DNA of 64,000 nt from Chelydra serpentina (Eukaryota > Chordata > Testudines > Chelydridae). Positions 21,092 through 31,190 of the stretch are shown here, one piece after another (position 1 is the stretch's first letter; every line of letters starts with the position of its first letter). The notes under the pieces are model-generated. The model did no database searches. It saw only the letters and a program-made list of their open reading frames with translations, and was not told the DNA's origin. The stretch is from the NCBI GenBank assembly GCA_037349315.1, contig JBAIAC010000051.1, positions 29,734,001-29,798,000 on the forward strand, given 5' to 3'. Made by a program: the position numbers and the translations under genes.

Positions 21092-21730
21092 TCAGAAGCC
21101 CGAGGGTAGTGCCCTTGTATAGTGGTCCAGCACCAGGAGCTCCATCATTTTCTCTGAGCTGAGAGCCTCCGGGCATAACCACTTCCGGGCTAGGTGAATT
21201 AGGTGAAATAGTTGTGATCGTGGTGTCTTGTCTTCACAGAACTGCCAATCATGGAACCTCTGGACTCGCAAGGCTGTCGTTACCCCTGCCCTGGCCATGA
21301 TTTCCGCCTTCAGTCGGGGGTAATCTGCCACCTCCTCTGCGGTTATATCATAGTAGGCCTTCTGAGCCTCCCCACACAAAAATGGGGCAAGGATGCCTGA
21401 CCACTGATCTCGGGGCCAGTCCTCCCGCAGGGCTGTCCTCTCGAAGGCCAGGAGATATGCCTCCACATCATCCTCCCGGGTCATTTTCTGCAGACAGTAG
21501 CTGGCCCGTATGGTCCATGTCCCGTCATACCCGCGGCTCAGCTCCGTAAGGGCCTTCACCTAGTTCACTAGTTCCTGCAGCATGGCCCGATCGTGGGTAG
21601 CCTGGGTCATCAGCAGGTGATTGGCCGCTTGCTGCAGCTGCATGGCCTCCTGTTGGGTAGCTGCCTGGACCCGGGTAGCCTCCTGCTGGGCGGCGGTGGC
21701 TTGTATTAGGGCCTTGAGCACGTCGTCCAT
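21092..21730 (-). pseudogene. Gmr1-like gag with SCAN-like capsid segment
   Basis: The ATG at 21728-21730 opens an Ala/Gln-rich N-terminus (MDDVLKALIQATAAQQEATR). A TAG at 21557-21559 interrupts it, and the capsid continues in phase to a TGA at 21092: [17 protein letters not shown], then [19 protein letters not shown]. The latter, with the in-phase sequence after the stop ([14 protein letters not shown]), follows the vertebrate SCAN-domain pattern. SCAN domains are thought to derive from Gmr1-like capsid. Gag forms the particle. CR1 sequence directly precedes the ATG, so leader and promoter are gone. Confidence 0.82.
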
Positions 21731-23882
21731 CTCATCAGATTTCTTTTGGCCCAATCCTCTAATTTGTCTAGGTCCCTCTATATCCTGTCCCTACCCTCCA
21801 GCGTATCAACCTCTCCTCCCAGTTTAGTGTCATCTGCAAACTTGCTAAGGGTGCAGTCCACACCATCCTCCAGATCGTTGATGAAGATATTGAACAAAGC
21901 CGGCCCCAGCACCGACTCTTGGGGCACTCCACTTGATACTGGCTGCCAACTAGACATGGAGCCATTGATCACTATCCATTGAGCACGACCATCCAGCCAG
22001 TTTTCTATCCACCTTACCGTCCATTCATCCAGCCCATACTTCTTTAACTTGCTGGCAAGAACACTGTGGGAGACTGTATCAAAAGCTTTGCTAAAGTCAA
22101 GAAATAGCACATCCACTGCTTTCCCCTCATCCACAGAGCCAGTTATCTCATCATAGAAGGCAATTAGGTTAGTCAGGCATGACTTGCCCTTGGTGAATCC
22201 ATGCTGACTGTTCCTGATCACTTTCCCCTCCTTTAAGTGGTTCAGAATTGATTCCTTGAGGACCTGTTCCATGATTTTTCCAGGGACTGAGGTGAGACTG
22301 ATTGGCCTGTAGCTCCCGGATCTTCCTTCTTCCCCTTTTTAAAGATGGGCACGACATTAGCTTTTTTCCAGTCATCCGGGACCTCCCCCGATTGCCATGA
22401 TTTTTCAAAGATAATGGCCAATGGCTCTGCAATCACATCGGCCAACTTCTTTAGCACCCTCTTCTTTAGCATCCGGCCCCATGGACTTGTGCTCGTCCAG
22501 CTTTTCTAAATAGTCCCGAACTACTTCTTTCTCCACAGAGGGCTGGTCACCTCCTCCCCATACCGTGCTGCGGAGTGCAGCCGCCTGGGAGCTGACCTTG
22601 TCTGTGAAGACAGAGGCAAAAAAAGCATTGAGTACACTAGCTTTCTCCACATCCTCTGTCACTAGGTTCCCTCCCTCATTCAGCAAGGGGCCCACACTTT
22701 CCTTGACTTTCTTCTTGTTGCTCACATACTTGAAGAAACCCTTCTTGTTACTCCTAACATCTCCAGCTAGCTGCAACTCCAAGTGTGATTTGGCCTTCCT
22801 AATTTCACTCCTGCATGCCTGAACAATATTTTTATACTCCTCCCTGGTCATTTGTCCAATCTTCCACTTCTTGTAAGCTGCTTTTTTGTGTTTAAGACGA
22901 GCAAGGATTTCACTGTTAAGCCAAGGTGGTTGCCTGCCATATTTACTTTTCTTTCTACACATCGGGATGGTTTGTTCCTGCAACCTCAATAAGGATTCTT
23001 TAAAATACAGCCAGTTTTCCTCGACTCCTTTCCCCCTCATGTTATTCTCCCAGGGGACTTTGCCCATCAGTTCCCTGAGGGAGTCAAAGTCTGCTTTTCT
23101 GAAGTCCAGGCTCTGTATTCTACTGTTCTCCTTTCTTCCTTGTGTCAGGATCCTGAACTCGACCATCTCGTGGTCACTGCCTCCCAGGTTCCCATCCACT
23201 ATTGCTTCCTCTACTATTTCCTCCCTGTTTGTGAGCAGCAGGTCAAGAAGAGCTTTTCCCCTAGTTGGTTCCTCCAGCAATTGCACCAGGAAATTGTCCC
23301 CTACACTTTCCAAAAACTTCCTGGATTGTCTGTGGACCGCTGTATTGCTCTCCCAGCAGATATCGGGGTGATTAAAGTCACCCATGAGAACCAGGGCCTG
23401 TGATCTAGTAACTTCTGTTAGTTGCTGGAAGAAAGCCTCGTCCACCTCCTCCCCCGGTCTGGTGGTCTGTAGCAGACTCCCACCACGACATTACCCTTGT
23501 TGCTCACACTTCTAAATTTAATCCAGAGACTCTCAGGTTTTTCTGCAGTTTCATACTGGAGCTCTGAGCAGTCATACTGCTCTCTTACATACAACACAAC
23601 TCCCCCACCTTTTCTGTCCTGCCTATCCTTCCTGAACAGTTTATATCCATCCATGATAGTACTCCAATCATGTGAGTTATCCCACCAAGTCTCTGTTATT
23701 CCAATTACATCATAATTCCTTGACTGTGCCAGGACTTCCAGTTCTCCCTGCTTGTTCCCCAGGCTTCTTGCATTTGTGTATAGGCATTTAAGATAACTCA
23801 CCGATTGTCCTGCTGCCCCAGTATGGGGCAGGAGCCCTCCCCTCTTGCACTCACCTACTTGTGCTTCCTCCCGGTATCCCAC
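21731..23882 (-). pseudogene. CR1-B ORF2 (broken)
   Basis: Pieces in three phases: endonuclease N-terminus 23882-23418 ([13 protein letters not shown]), endonuclease remainder plus linker 23445-22405 (VLMGDFNHPDICW, GGSDHEMVEF), and RT 22472-21731 ([37 protein letters not shown]). Frameshifts lie near 23430 and 22420-22470, and another near 22250. Protein ends abruptly at the gypsy junction. It is clearly non-functional but useful as a subfamily reference. Confidence 0.88.
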
Positions 23883-23926
23883 TTCCCCACTTACCTCGGG
23901 GCTTTGGTCTCCTTCCCCCAGTGCAC

Positions 23927-24943
23927 CTAGTTTAAAGCCCTCCTCACTAGGTTAGCCAGCCTGCTTCCAAAGATGCTCTTCCCTCTCTTCATCAGGTCGA
24001 GCCCATCTCTGCCTAGCACTCCTTCTTCTTGGAACACCATCCCATGGTCAAAGAATCCAAACCCTTCTCTCCGACACCATCTGCGTAGCCATTCGTTGAC
24101 TTCCACGATTCGACGGTCTCTACCCCGGCCTTTTCCTGCCACAGGGAGAATGGACGAGAACACCACTTGCGCCTCAAACTCCTTTATCCTTCTTCCCAGA
24201 GCCACGTAGTCTGCAGTAATACGCTCAAGGTCATTCTTGGCACTATCATTGGTGCCCACGTGGAGAAGCAGGAAGGGGTAGCGATCTGAGGGCTTGATGA
24301 GTCTCGGCAGTATCGCCGTCACATCATGAATCCTAGCCCCTGGCAAGCAGCACACCTCTCGGTTTTCCCGGTCAGGGCGGCAGATAGATGACTCAGTCCC
24401 CCTGAGGAGAGAGTCCCCGTCCACCACCACCCTCCTCCTCCTCTTGGGAGTGGTGGTCGTGGAATCCCCATCCCTAGGACTGTGCATCTCATGCCTTCCA
24501 ATCAGTGGAGTCTCCTTCTGCTTTGTTCCCTCAGATGTATCATTCACTCCACTCTCTTTACTAGTACCTGTGGAGAGAACATGAAAACGGTTGCTCATCT
24601 AAATATGCGTTTCTGGTACATGGACGTGTCTCATACTCTTTCCTCTTCTGGAGGTCACATGCCGCCAATTATCCTCACTGGCCTTCTGTCCCCGCTGCGT
24701 AGCCTGCTCTGAATCCTCACAACACTGTGCCCGCTGAAGCCTATCCTGACGTCTGTCCAGGAACTCCTCATTTTCTTTTATGGAACGCAGGGTTGATACT
24801 CGTTTCTCCAGACCTTGAATCTTCTCCTCCAATATGGAGATCAGCTTGCACTTTGTACAGACAAAGTCGCTTCTATCCTGTGGAAGAAAGACAAACAGGG
24901 CACATCCTGTGCAGGTCACGACAGCGGATCACTCAGCATCCAT
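23927..24943 (-). pseudogene. CR1-B ORF1: zinc finger, coiled coil, esterase (two stops, active-site change)
   Basis: An ATG at 24941-24943 is in phase with the whole domain set but meets TGA at 24929-24931 and TAG at 24599-24601. Between and after them are the finger (CTGC, CTKC), a coiled-coil-like stretch (ISILEEKIQGLEKRVSTL) and the SGNH esterase (VVDGDSLLRG, LLHVGTNDSA). The catalytic Asp-His block reads DGLDLMKRG, whereas the intact CR1-A copy has DGLHLSREG: the His is Asp here. So the esterase should be inactive even without the stops. Confidence 0.85.
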
Positions 24944-24977
24944 AGTCCCTTCCTTCGAAGAGTTTCCTTTACTCCCT

Positions 24978-25110
24978 AGTACAGATGGATAAACTGAGGC
25001 ACAGAGGTTAAGTGACTTACCCAAGTGTAACAGCAAATCACTAGCAAAGCTGGGAACAGAACCCAGGAGTCCTACCACCCAACCCTCTACGCTAACCACT
25101 GCACAGCTAT
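24978..25110 (-). mobile_element. MIR/CORE-SINE-like relic
   Basis: GGATAAACTGAGGCACAGAG, then GGTTAAGTGACTTACCCAAG and AACCCAGGAGTCCT, closely follow the complementary strand of the conserved MIR core. MIRs are ancient amniote SINEs, so this is probably the oldest identifiable insertion in the window. Ends are approximate. Confidence 0.8.
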
Positions 25111-26030
25111 CATATGACGAACCCTGAGACATCAGCCTGCACTGAGCAGGAAACACTGGGCTGAATATAATCCCATTGACCTGGCCACCTGGTTAAATCT
25201 GACTATCTCTGTCTTGACTGAAGAATACAGGCATGGGACACAGCATCCAGGCTCCAGTCACCACCTGGGATTAAAGATAGGTTCAGCTCCCCCTGTGCTA
25301 GAGCAGGTGCTCCCGGATGAGCTAGTTAGGAGGGCTGCACCTGGGCTGTAAAGGGTCAGAGGGAGTTCTACAGTGTTGCCTGCCGTGGTCCCTGAAGAAG
25401 GGTGGTGGTCTAGGGGCAGATGACCCATCTTAGACAGCACTGCAGAGATGAGGGGGTCTGTCCCATTTAAGGCTGGGTGGAAGATTTGTTTTATCTATGG
25501 TGGGTGGGTTGAGCTTTGCAAATAGAGAAACCAGCCACCAAGTAGAGTTGTTATTGAATGATGGGTGGTGGGAGTTGTTTAAGGAGCCCAGAAGAAGGGG
25601 AAATAGGAGCAGGGCAGAGGCCCCCCGGTCATGAGTGGCTTGTGTGGTGGCCACTTTGTTACACTGTCCCTGGTGGAAGCCTGAGCTTGTCCAAATACTG
25701 ATGTTCCCTGGAGCCAGCAGCAGCACACTGCAGAGTGTGATGGCAGGCACCTGTCAGGAATGTGAGCAGCACAGGGTGAGAGCTTTTGGGAGTCCCAGAT
25801 ACAGCTACCAGAACTCTATGTGGTGACCTGGGCCAGATGAGCACCACTGTCAGCACCGGCTATGCTGTGTGAGGTACACACAATGCCGTACTCAGCAAGC
25901 TGCAGGTTAATAGACCTGGGGAAGAGGCAGCCAAAGCCCAGCTAGTCAGAGGGTGGGAGAGAGCTGGAAGCACCTGCCTTACGTGGCTGTCTTGAGGGTG
26001 CACTTATTAGTTAGTGAGTAGGTGGATGAG
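25111..26030. other. Unassigned, possibly unique host sequence
   Basis: No repeat signature and no coding frame with a recognisable motif. It may be ordinary intergenic DNA. Confidence 0.4.
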
Positions 26031-26184
26031 AGGGAGAGATAGCTCAGTGGTTTAAGCATTAGCCTGCTAAACCCAGGGTTGGGAGTTCAATTTAGGGATC
26101 TGGGGCGGGGATTGGTCCTGCTTTGAGCAGGGGGTTAGACTAGATGATCTCCTGAGGTCTTTTCCAGCCCTGATATTCTATGAT
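26031..26184 (+). mobile_element. tRNA-derived SINE with CR1-type tail
   Basis: The head has A-box-like GATAGCTCAGTGGTTTAAGC and B-box-like GGTTGGGAGTTCAATTT. The tail (GGTCCTGCTTTGAGCAGG, then CTAGATGATCTCC and ATATTCTATGATTA) matches CR1 3' ends. A SINE that shares its 3' end with a resident CR1 is mobilised by that LINE; this pairing is established for turtle SINEs. Confidence 0.88.
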
Positions 26185-27763
26185 TAGTCATTAATGTACT
26201 TTACAATTCCCAGGTAAGGAATGATGGAGAAGGGGATGGTACTGATAATGCTGGAGAAGACCTAGGAGGGCCAGTGCCCCACAAAGGAGATGAGAGCTTG
26301 TAATGCCATTGAGTGATTTTTAAAAAGCCTGTGTGACTTTTTTCATTTGAGCTGCTAATGCAGTGGCACTATATCATGGAGCAGGGGGGTAAAGGCCACT
26401 TAGCTCCAGTGGGACGATCTTTAGAACACTGTTCTTAGTTCTGGGTCTCAAACCAGAAGGGTGTACACACACTAGAGGGAATTCAAGGCAGAGTAACACA
26501 AGGATTACTGTGTATGGTATTCCCTAAGGGAATACAGCCCAGAGCAGAAATCAGACAGGCTGTATGTCCTGTAACCAGCGAAGACGAGATATGGGCTTTG
26601 CATGAGATATTCATCCACTAATCCACAGGTTAATTATCTCAGAATCTCTGCACCTGGGCTAAACTGGCGCCCATGTCAGTGTGAGGGCTCCTATTTGCTA
26701 GATGTGTCTGGAGAGAAGATAGGTTGATGCAGCCAGTTTTCAGTCTCCTCCTTTTACCTCTGGAGATAGTTATGCGGAAGAGCAGGTTATGAGCTACTAG
26801 TCAGAAGTGTGCTGGCTTTGCTCCAGGATTGGTCTGCTGCTGAGATCTCCCAAGGGAATCTCTCCCCTCAGTTTAATAGAAGTTACACATTTTGTTAAAA
26901 ACTCCAGGTGGCTGTCCTGGGATTCCTCAGCAGGGAATCCTGGTGAGGAAGAGAACAAGTTAGGGTCAGTTTAAATTAAAGGATTTCAGGTCTGTTCCCA
27001 TTTGCTCTTGTGAATCAATCCATCTAGGGAATCTGAAAAAAACAAAGGGTTAAAATTCTGGGTGTGGGATAGTGGAGGATGTTCAGAGTAAAAATGAAGA
27101 GTTTAATGCTCAGGTGGTTCAACTCAGTCAGTACCTTCTATGTATGGATTTACTACGGGGAAAAATGAAAAGCAATTTCCTTTGGGTTGACCTAGTGGGG
27201 AGAAACTTACACAGTATTAACTAACAGAGACTGTCACCCCCAAGTCAAGTGAGAAAAGGTCCATTAAAATGTGAAGGCAATAGTGAGTTCCCAGCACAAA
27301 CTTTATTGCTGAACACTACAAACTGCACTTAAGAAACGAGATAGAAAGGGAAACACTTTGGATCCCTGGTCAAATTAAAGAAAATGCCATGAATGTGTAA
27401 TTTCAGATTGGTCTGAAATGAGGTGCTATGTGACACATTTGTGATGCAAAGACCCAAGATTCTGCCAGCAACCCCTTTGACCAGGGAGATGTGACCAAAC
27501 AAAGCACGCAATAGCTCAGCACTGGGTATTTTCCAAGTCATGTCATACAAGATGAGAATAGCAGCTTACAGAACAAGGGAGATCAAGTCCAATGGTGTGG
27601 GGAAGCAGAATGGTCTGGGGCCCTTTGAAAGACAAGCGAGTCAGAGCTGTGCATGTATAGGATGTGCTGGGAGATGGTGAGATAAAGGTTGTAAACAGAC
27701 TCTCTCTGGTGGTATGCACAGAAGAGCTATGCCACAAATAAACATTTCTCTAAGATCTAACTA
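26185..27763. other. Unassigned, possibly unique host sequence
   Basis: Nothing recognised on either strand apart from short meaningless frames. Confidence 0.4.
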
Positions 27764-27768
27764 CTTAT

Positions 27769-28566
27769 TGTTAAGATATTTAGCTCCATTATGCTTGCCC
27801 TGGCCTCTATTACAGGATACACAGCCAGCCTGTACTTTGCGCTGAGGGCACCGGCCCCCCCCCGATCCTTGGTCCGTTGGGGCGCGGCAGCCACATCCAA
27901 ATTCCCCTCGAGCACCCAAGCGGGGACACAAACAAGTCCTTCGTTTTCTCCCCATTGTGTTCTTCCCCCTCCCCTTTTTTCAAGTTTCGGTGCTCACGTC
28001 ACCCTGGGTATATCTGTCCTGTTCCACAAAGGAACAGGAGGAGAGGAACCGAAGACTCACACAAGTCACTAATTCGTAATTCGGGCCTGATCAACCCGAA
28101 ACCTTTCCCGACTCAGCGTGTGCCGGCCGTAATGTTCGTGTATGGGTTTGTATTTGTAAGTATTCTTTAATACCCTATTGCTTGATATTTTGCATCACCC
28201 TCTCCCTGTAATTGCAATTCATCCCTGCAGAAGCATCCTATGTATTATCCCTCTAATTCTACTAGTCCGTGGCTCATCCCGAGTAATTATTGGGACTTAG
28301 AACAACTCTAAGGACTGTTACTGTTTTTAATAGGAGTAGCCTTGTTTTTTGTATTAGTTGTGTATTGTAAACCTAGGTTATAAGTGTCATTTGCAATAAA
28401 GCTGAAATCTCTGGCCTTATTGCCTCGGTGTCTGTGTGGTTCCCATCCGCTCCAGGGGGGTTCCCTCCGAACATCCACGCGAACCTTAGTACTGTGCCCT
28501 GGTAGATAACAGGTGCACACATACCCTCGCCCAGCTAGGTGGCCCTCGAGGGTACTCGCTTCCACA
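27769..28566 (+). mobile_element. Solo LTR with 5-bp target duplication
   Basis: 798 bp from TGTTAAGATA to CGCTTCCACA, flanked by CTTAT at 27764-27768 and 28567-28571. An AATAAA signal sits at 28395-28400, followed by a GT-rich stretch typical of the R/U5 border. No internal region is present. The family differs from the other LTRs in the window. Confidence 0.88.
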
Positions 28567-28571
28567 CTTAT

Positions 28572-29164
28572 ATGTTCATTAAACAGGATTAGAGAGTCTA
28601 TCTTTAAAAGTAGCTCCTAATAATATTATGATGCCACCACCATTGAGGGGATAAAAGCACCTTGTCGCAGAACCTGAGGACCTGGAATTGAGTAATACAG
28701 TAGCTACAGAGACTCCAGACTCTTTCTAAAATGCTTGTCCTCAACCAACTTCAGCAGCAGCTAGAACAGAGGTGGGCTTTGATGCTGGCACCTTTCAACT
28801 CTCTGCCATGAATGACCTTCTCCCCATAGCCCCCCAGGAGCTAGAGAAGGATTGTACCCCTTTCACCGATTGTAGCTCCATTTACTGCAATGAAGTTATT
28901 CCTGATTTACAGCACGGTCACAGAGATCATAATTGGTCCCGTAACTGCAGTCTATGCCTAATGGTGCCATCTTGTGACTATCACTGCATCTTCCCATCCT
29001 CGCAGGGAACTCAAGTCCAAGTGAGTTAAAATGGCCAGAGGAGACTGCCTGAGATTCAGGTATGGAACAGTCCCCCAGAGGAGATCAGCTGAAGCCAGAA
29101 TCTGATCGTCTTTAGGAAATGCTGCAAAACCCTCTATGACATTCTATACCTTGGGGGAGTATAC
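28572..29164. other. Unassigned
   Basis: No repeat or gene recognised. Confidence 0.35.
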
Positions 29165-30560
29165 TGTAACCCCCATATTCCTCATTTACATATAATCATG
29201 ATCTTACATATAAAGCATGCCTTGTAAGGTATTGGGGAAAAGTTATGATCTGCTGAAAGTCATTTCTCTATCCATATATGTATATCATATTTTAGAATTT
29301 TAGTTATAAGCTGGGGACGCATCAGTTGGAAGTAACGGAAGAGGAGAAGGACCTCGGAGTCCTGGTTGATCACAGGATGACTATGAGTCGCCAATGTGAT
29401 GTGGCTGTGAAAAAAGCTAATGCGGTCTTGGGATGCATTAGGCGAGGTATTTCTAGTAGAGATAAGGAGGTGTTAGTACCGTTATACAAGGCATTGGTGA
29501 GACCTCATTTGGAATACTGTGTGCAGTTCTGGTCTCCCATGTTTAAGAAGGATGAATTCAAACTGGAACAGGTACAAAGAAGGGCCACTAGGATGATCCG
29601 AGGAATGGAAAACCTGTTGTAATAAAGGAGACTCAAGGAGCTTGGTTTGTTTACCTTAACCAAAAGAAGGCTGAGGGGAGATATGATTGCTCTCTTTAAA
29701 TATATCAGAGGGATAAATACCAGGGAGGGAGAGGAATTATTTCAGCTCAGTACCAATGTGGACAAAAGAACAAATGGATATAAACTGGCCATCAGGAAGT
29801 TTAGACTTGAAATTAGACGAAGGTTTCTAACCATCAGAGGAGTGAAGTTCTGGAACAGCCTTCCAAGGGAAGCAGTGCGGGCAAAAGACCTATCTGGCTT
29901 CAAGATTAAGCTAGATATGTTTATGGAGGGGATGGTTTGATGGGATAACATGATCTTAGTCAAAGGTCAATTAATTGCCATCAGTGGTAAATAGGACCAA
30001 TGATGGGATGTTAGAAGTTACCACAGAGAACTTTTTCCTGGATGTCTGGCTGGTGAGTCTTGCCCACATGCTCGGGGTTCAGCTGATCGCCATATTTGGG
30101 GTCAGGAAGGAATTTTCCTCCAGGGTAGATTGGCAGAGGCCCTGGAGTTTTTTTGCCTTCCTCTGCAGCATGGGGCACGGGTCACTTACCGGAGGATTCT
30201 CTGCATCTTGAAGTCTTTAAACAATGATTCGAGGACTTCAATAGCTGAGACATAGGTGAGAGGATTATTCCAGGAGTGGGTGGGTGAGATTCTGTGGCCT
30301 GCGTTGTGCAGGAGGTCAGACTAGATGATCATAAAGGTCCCTTCTGACTTTAAAGTCTATGAGTCTATGAATCATTAATGCATATGAAGTTATAAGAATT
30401 GTGTGGTATGGTTGTCATGAAAATATGCTGTAAGTTGGGGGAATCAGCCAGTTATTAGCCCCCCAGAAGCAACAGCAAGGAAGGTAACCAGTGCCCAGGC
30501 AACAGCCATTGTCCAGCAAGGGAGCTACAATTCAATGACTCACCTGCATGAGGCTGTTGT
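29165..30560 (+). repeat. Possible LTR-like sequence split by CR1
   Basis: TGTAACCCCCATATTCC at 29165 and the AT-rich sequence after it resemble a retroviral U3, resuming after the CR1 at 30371 (ATCATTAATGCATATG). I see no matching end or target duplication, so this is tentative. Confidence 0.3.
29294..30370 (+). mobile_element. CR1-A tail (5'-truncated)
   Basis: A plus-strand copy of the subfamily at 309-5990, starting inside RT (AGAATTTTAGTTATAAGC) and ending in AGTCTATGAGTCTATGA. Frames 29326-29622 and 29647-29940 encode the ORF2 C-terminus up to the natural stop after FMEGMV, separated by two stops near 29620. It shows that the codon at the early stop of the full-length copy is CGA here. 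Confidence 0.92.
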
Positions 30561-30576
30561 CAGTAGCTACCGGTGT

Positions 30577-31000
30577 GGCGCTCTTCTCTTGTTCGATGTT
30601 GATATCAGTCGGCTGCGTGCGTGTGTTCCCTCTGTGTGCTGCCCCAGCTCTGCGCAGATAGCTGACACAGCAGACCCCGAGAGAACCCCCAATGACCACA
30701 GACTCTGATAAGGTACGAAGGCATGTCGGCCAGGTTTATTGTCAAACAAAGCACAGTAATAGTTTCCCGTAGACTCTACAGGACATACTATGAATATGTG
30801 CCCCCTGGCAATGGACACAGCTCAGTCAGTGGCGGGACTTTCCACTGCCCCCTAGGCCAGACAAAGACACCGCCCCAGGGACGCATTCTTATACACAGGT
30901 ACAAACAAGTTACATAACGCTCCTGACGTATTGAGGTGCAACCCTTCTACGTAATAAGGTACAACCCCTCTACGCAGTAAGGTGCCACCTCTCACCTTAT
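30577..31000 (-). repeat. LTR-like segment
   Basis: Minus-strand AATAAA at 30735-30740 within GC- and CA-rich sequence, with no coding. The pattern suggests an LTR U3-R region, but neither end nor a duplication can be fixed. Confidence 0.3.
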
Positions 31001-31190
31001 TCATAGATTCTAGGGCTGGAAGGGACCTCGAGAGGTCATCGAGTCCAGCCCCCTGCCCTCATAGCAGGACCAAATACTGTCTAGACCATCCCCGATAGAC
31101 ATTTATCTAACCTACTCTTAAATTTCTCCAGAGATGGAGATTCCACAACCTCCCTGGGCAGTTTATTCCAGTGTTTAACCACCCTGCCAG

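Larger units (their letters stand above)
16570..21730 (-). mobile_element. Gmr1-like Ty3/gypsy retrotransposon (gag-PR-INT-RT-RH), 5' end lost
   Basis: Reading down the minus strand, the order is gag (21730-21092 and beyond), zinc knuckle (about 20790-20745), protease, integrase (19870-19002), GPY/F module and RT (18989 to about 18000), RNase H (17702 to about 17050), polypurine tract and an LTR-like end. Ordinary Ty3/gypsy elements have integrase last; integrase before RT defines the Gmr1-like group of deuterostome elements. Integrase, GPY/F-RT and RNase H share one reading phase, and integrase is separated from GPY/F-RT only by TAA at 19002-19004. The 5' LTR and leader are missing: CR1 sequence abuts the gag start at 21730/21731. 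A MITE is inserted at 17709-17993. Confidence 0.85.
21731..24945 (-). mobile_element. Nearly full-length CR1 (subfamily B), 3' end lost
   Basis: Carries ORF1 and most of ORF2 on the minus strand. The 3' third of ORF2, the 3'UTR and the tail are missing: at 21731 the sequence (ORF2 region FADDTKLGG to WAKRNLM) switches into the gypsy gag start. The same CR1 sequence runs on uninterrupted at 10.08 kb and 63.0 kb, so this is a breakpoint and not a natural end. Confidence 0.88.

Noticed and set aside
17053..21730. Standard gypsy order produced by rearranged pieces
   Set aside because: GPY/F and RT are in one uninterrupted frame and integrase is in the same phase just upstream, which fragments joined by chance would not give.
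26031..26100. Functional tRNA gene
   Set aside because: A- and B-box-like motifs exist, but no complete cloverleaf is apparent and the segment continues into a CR1-type tail, so it is a SINE.
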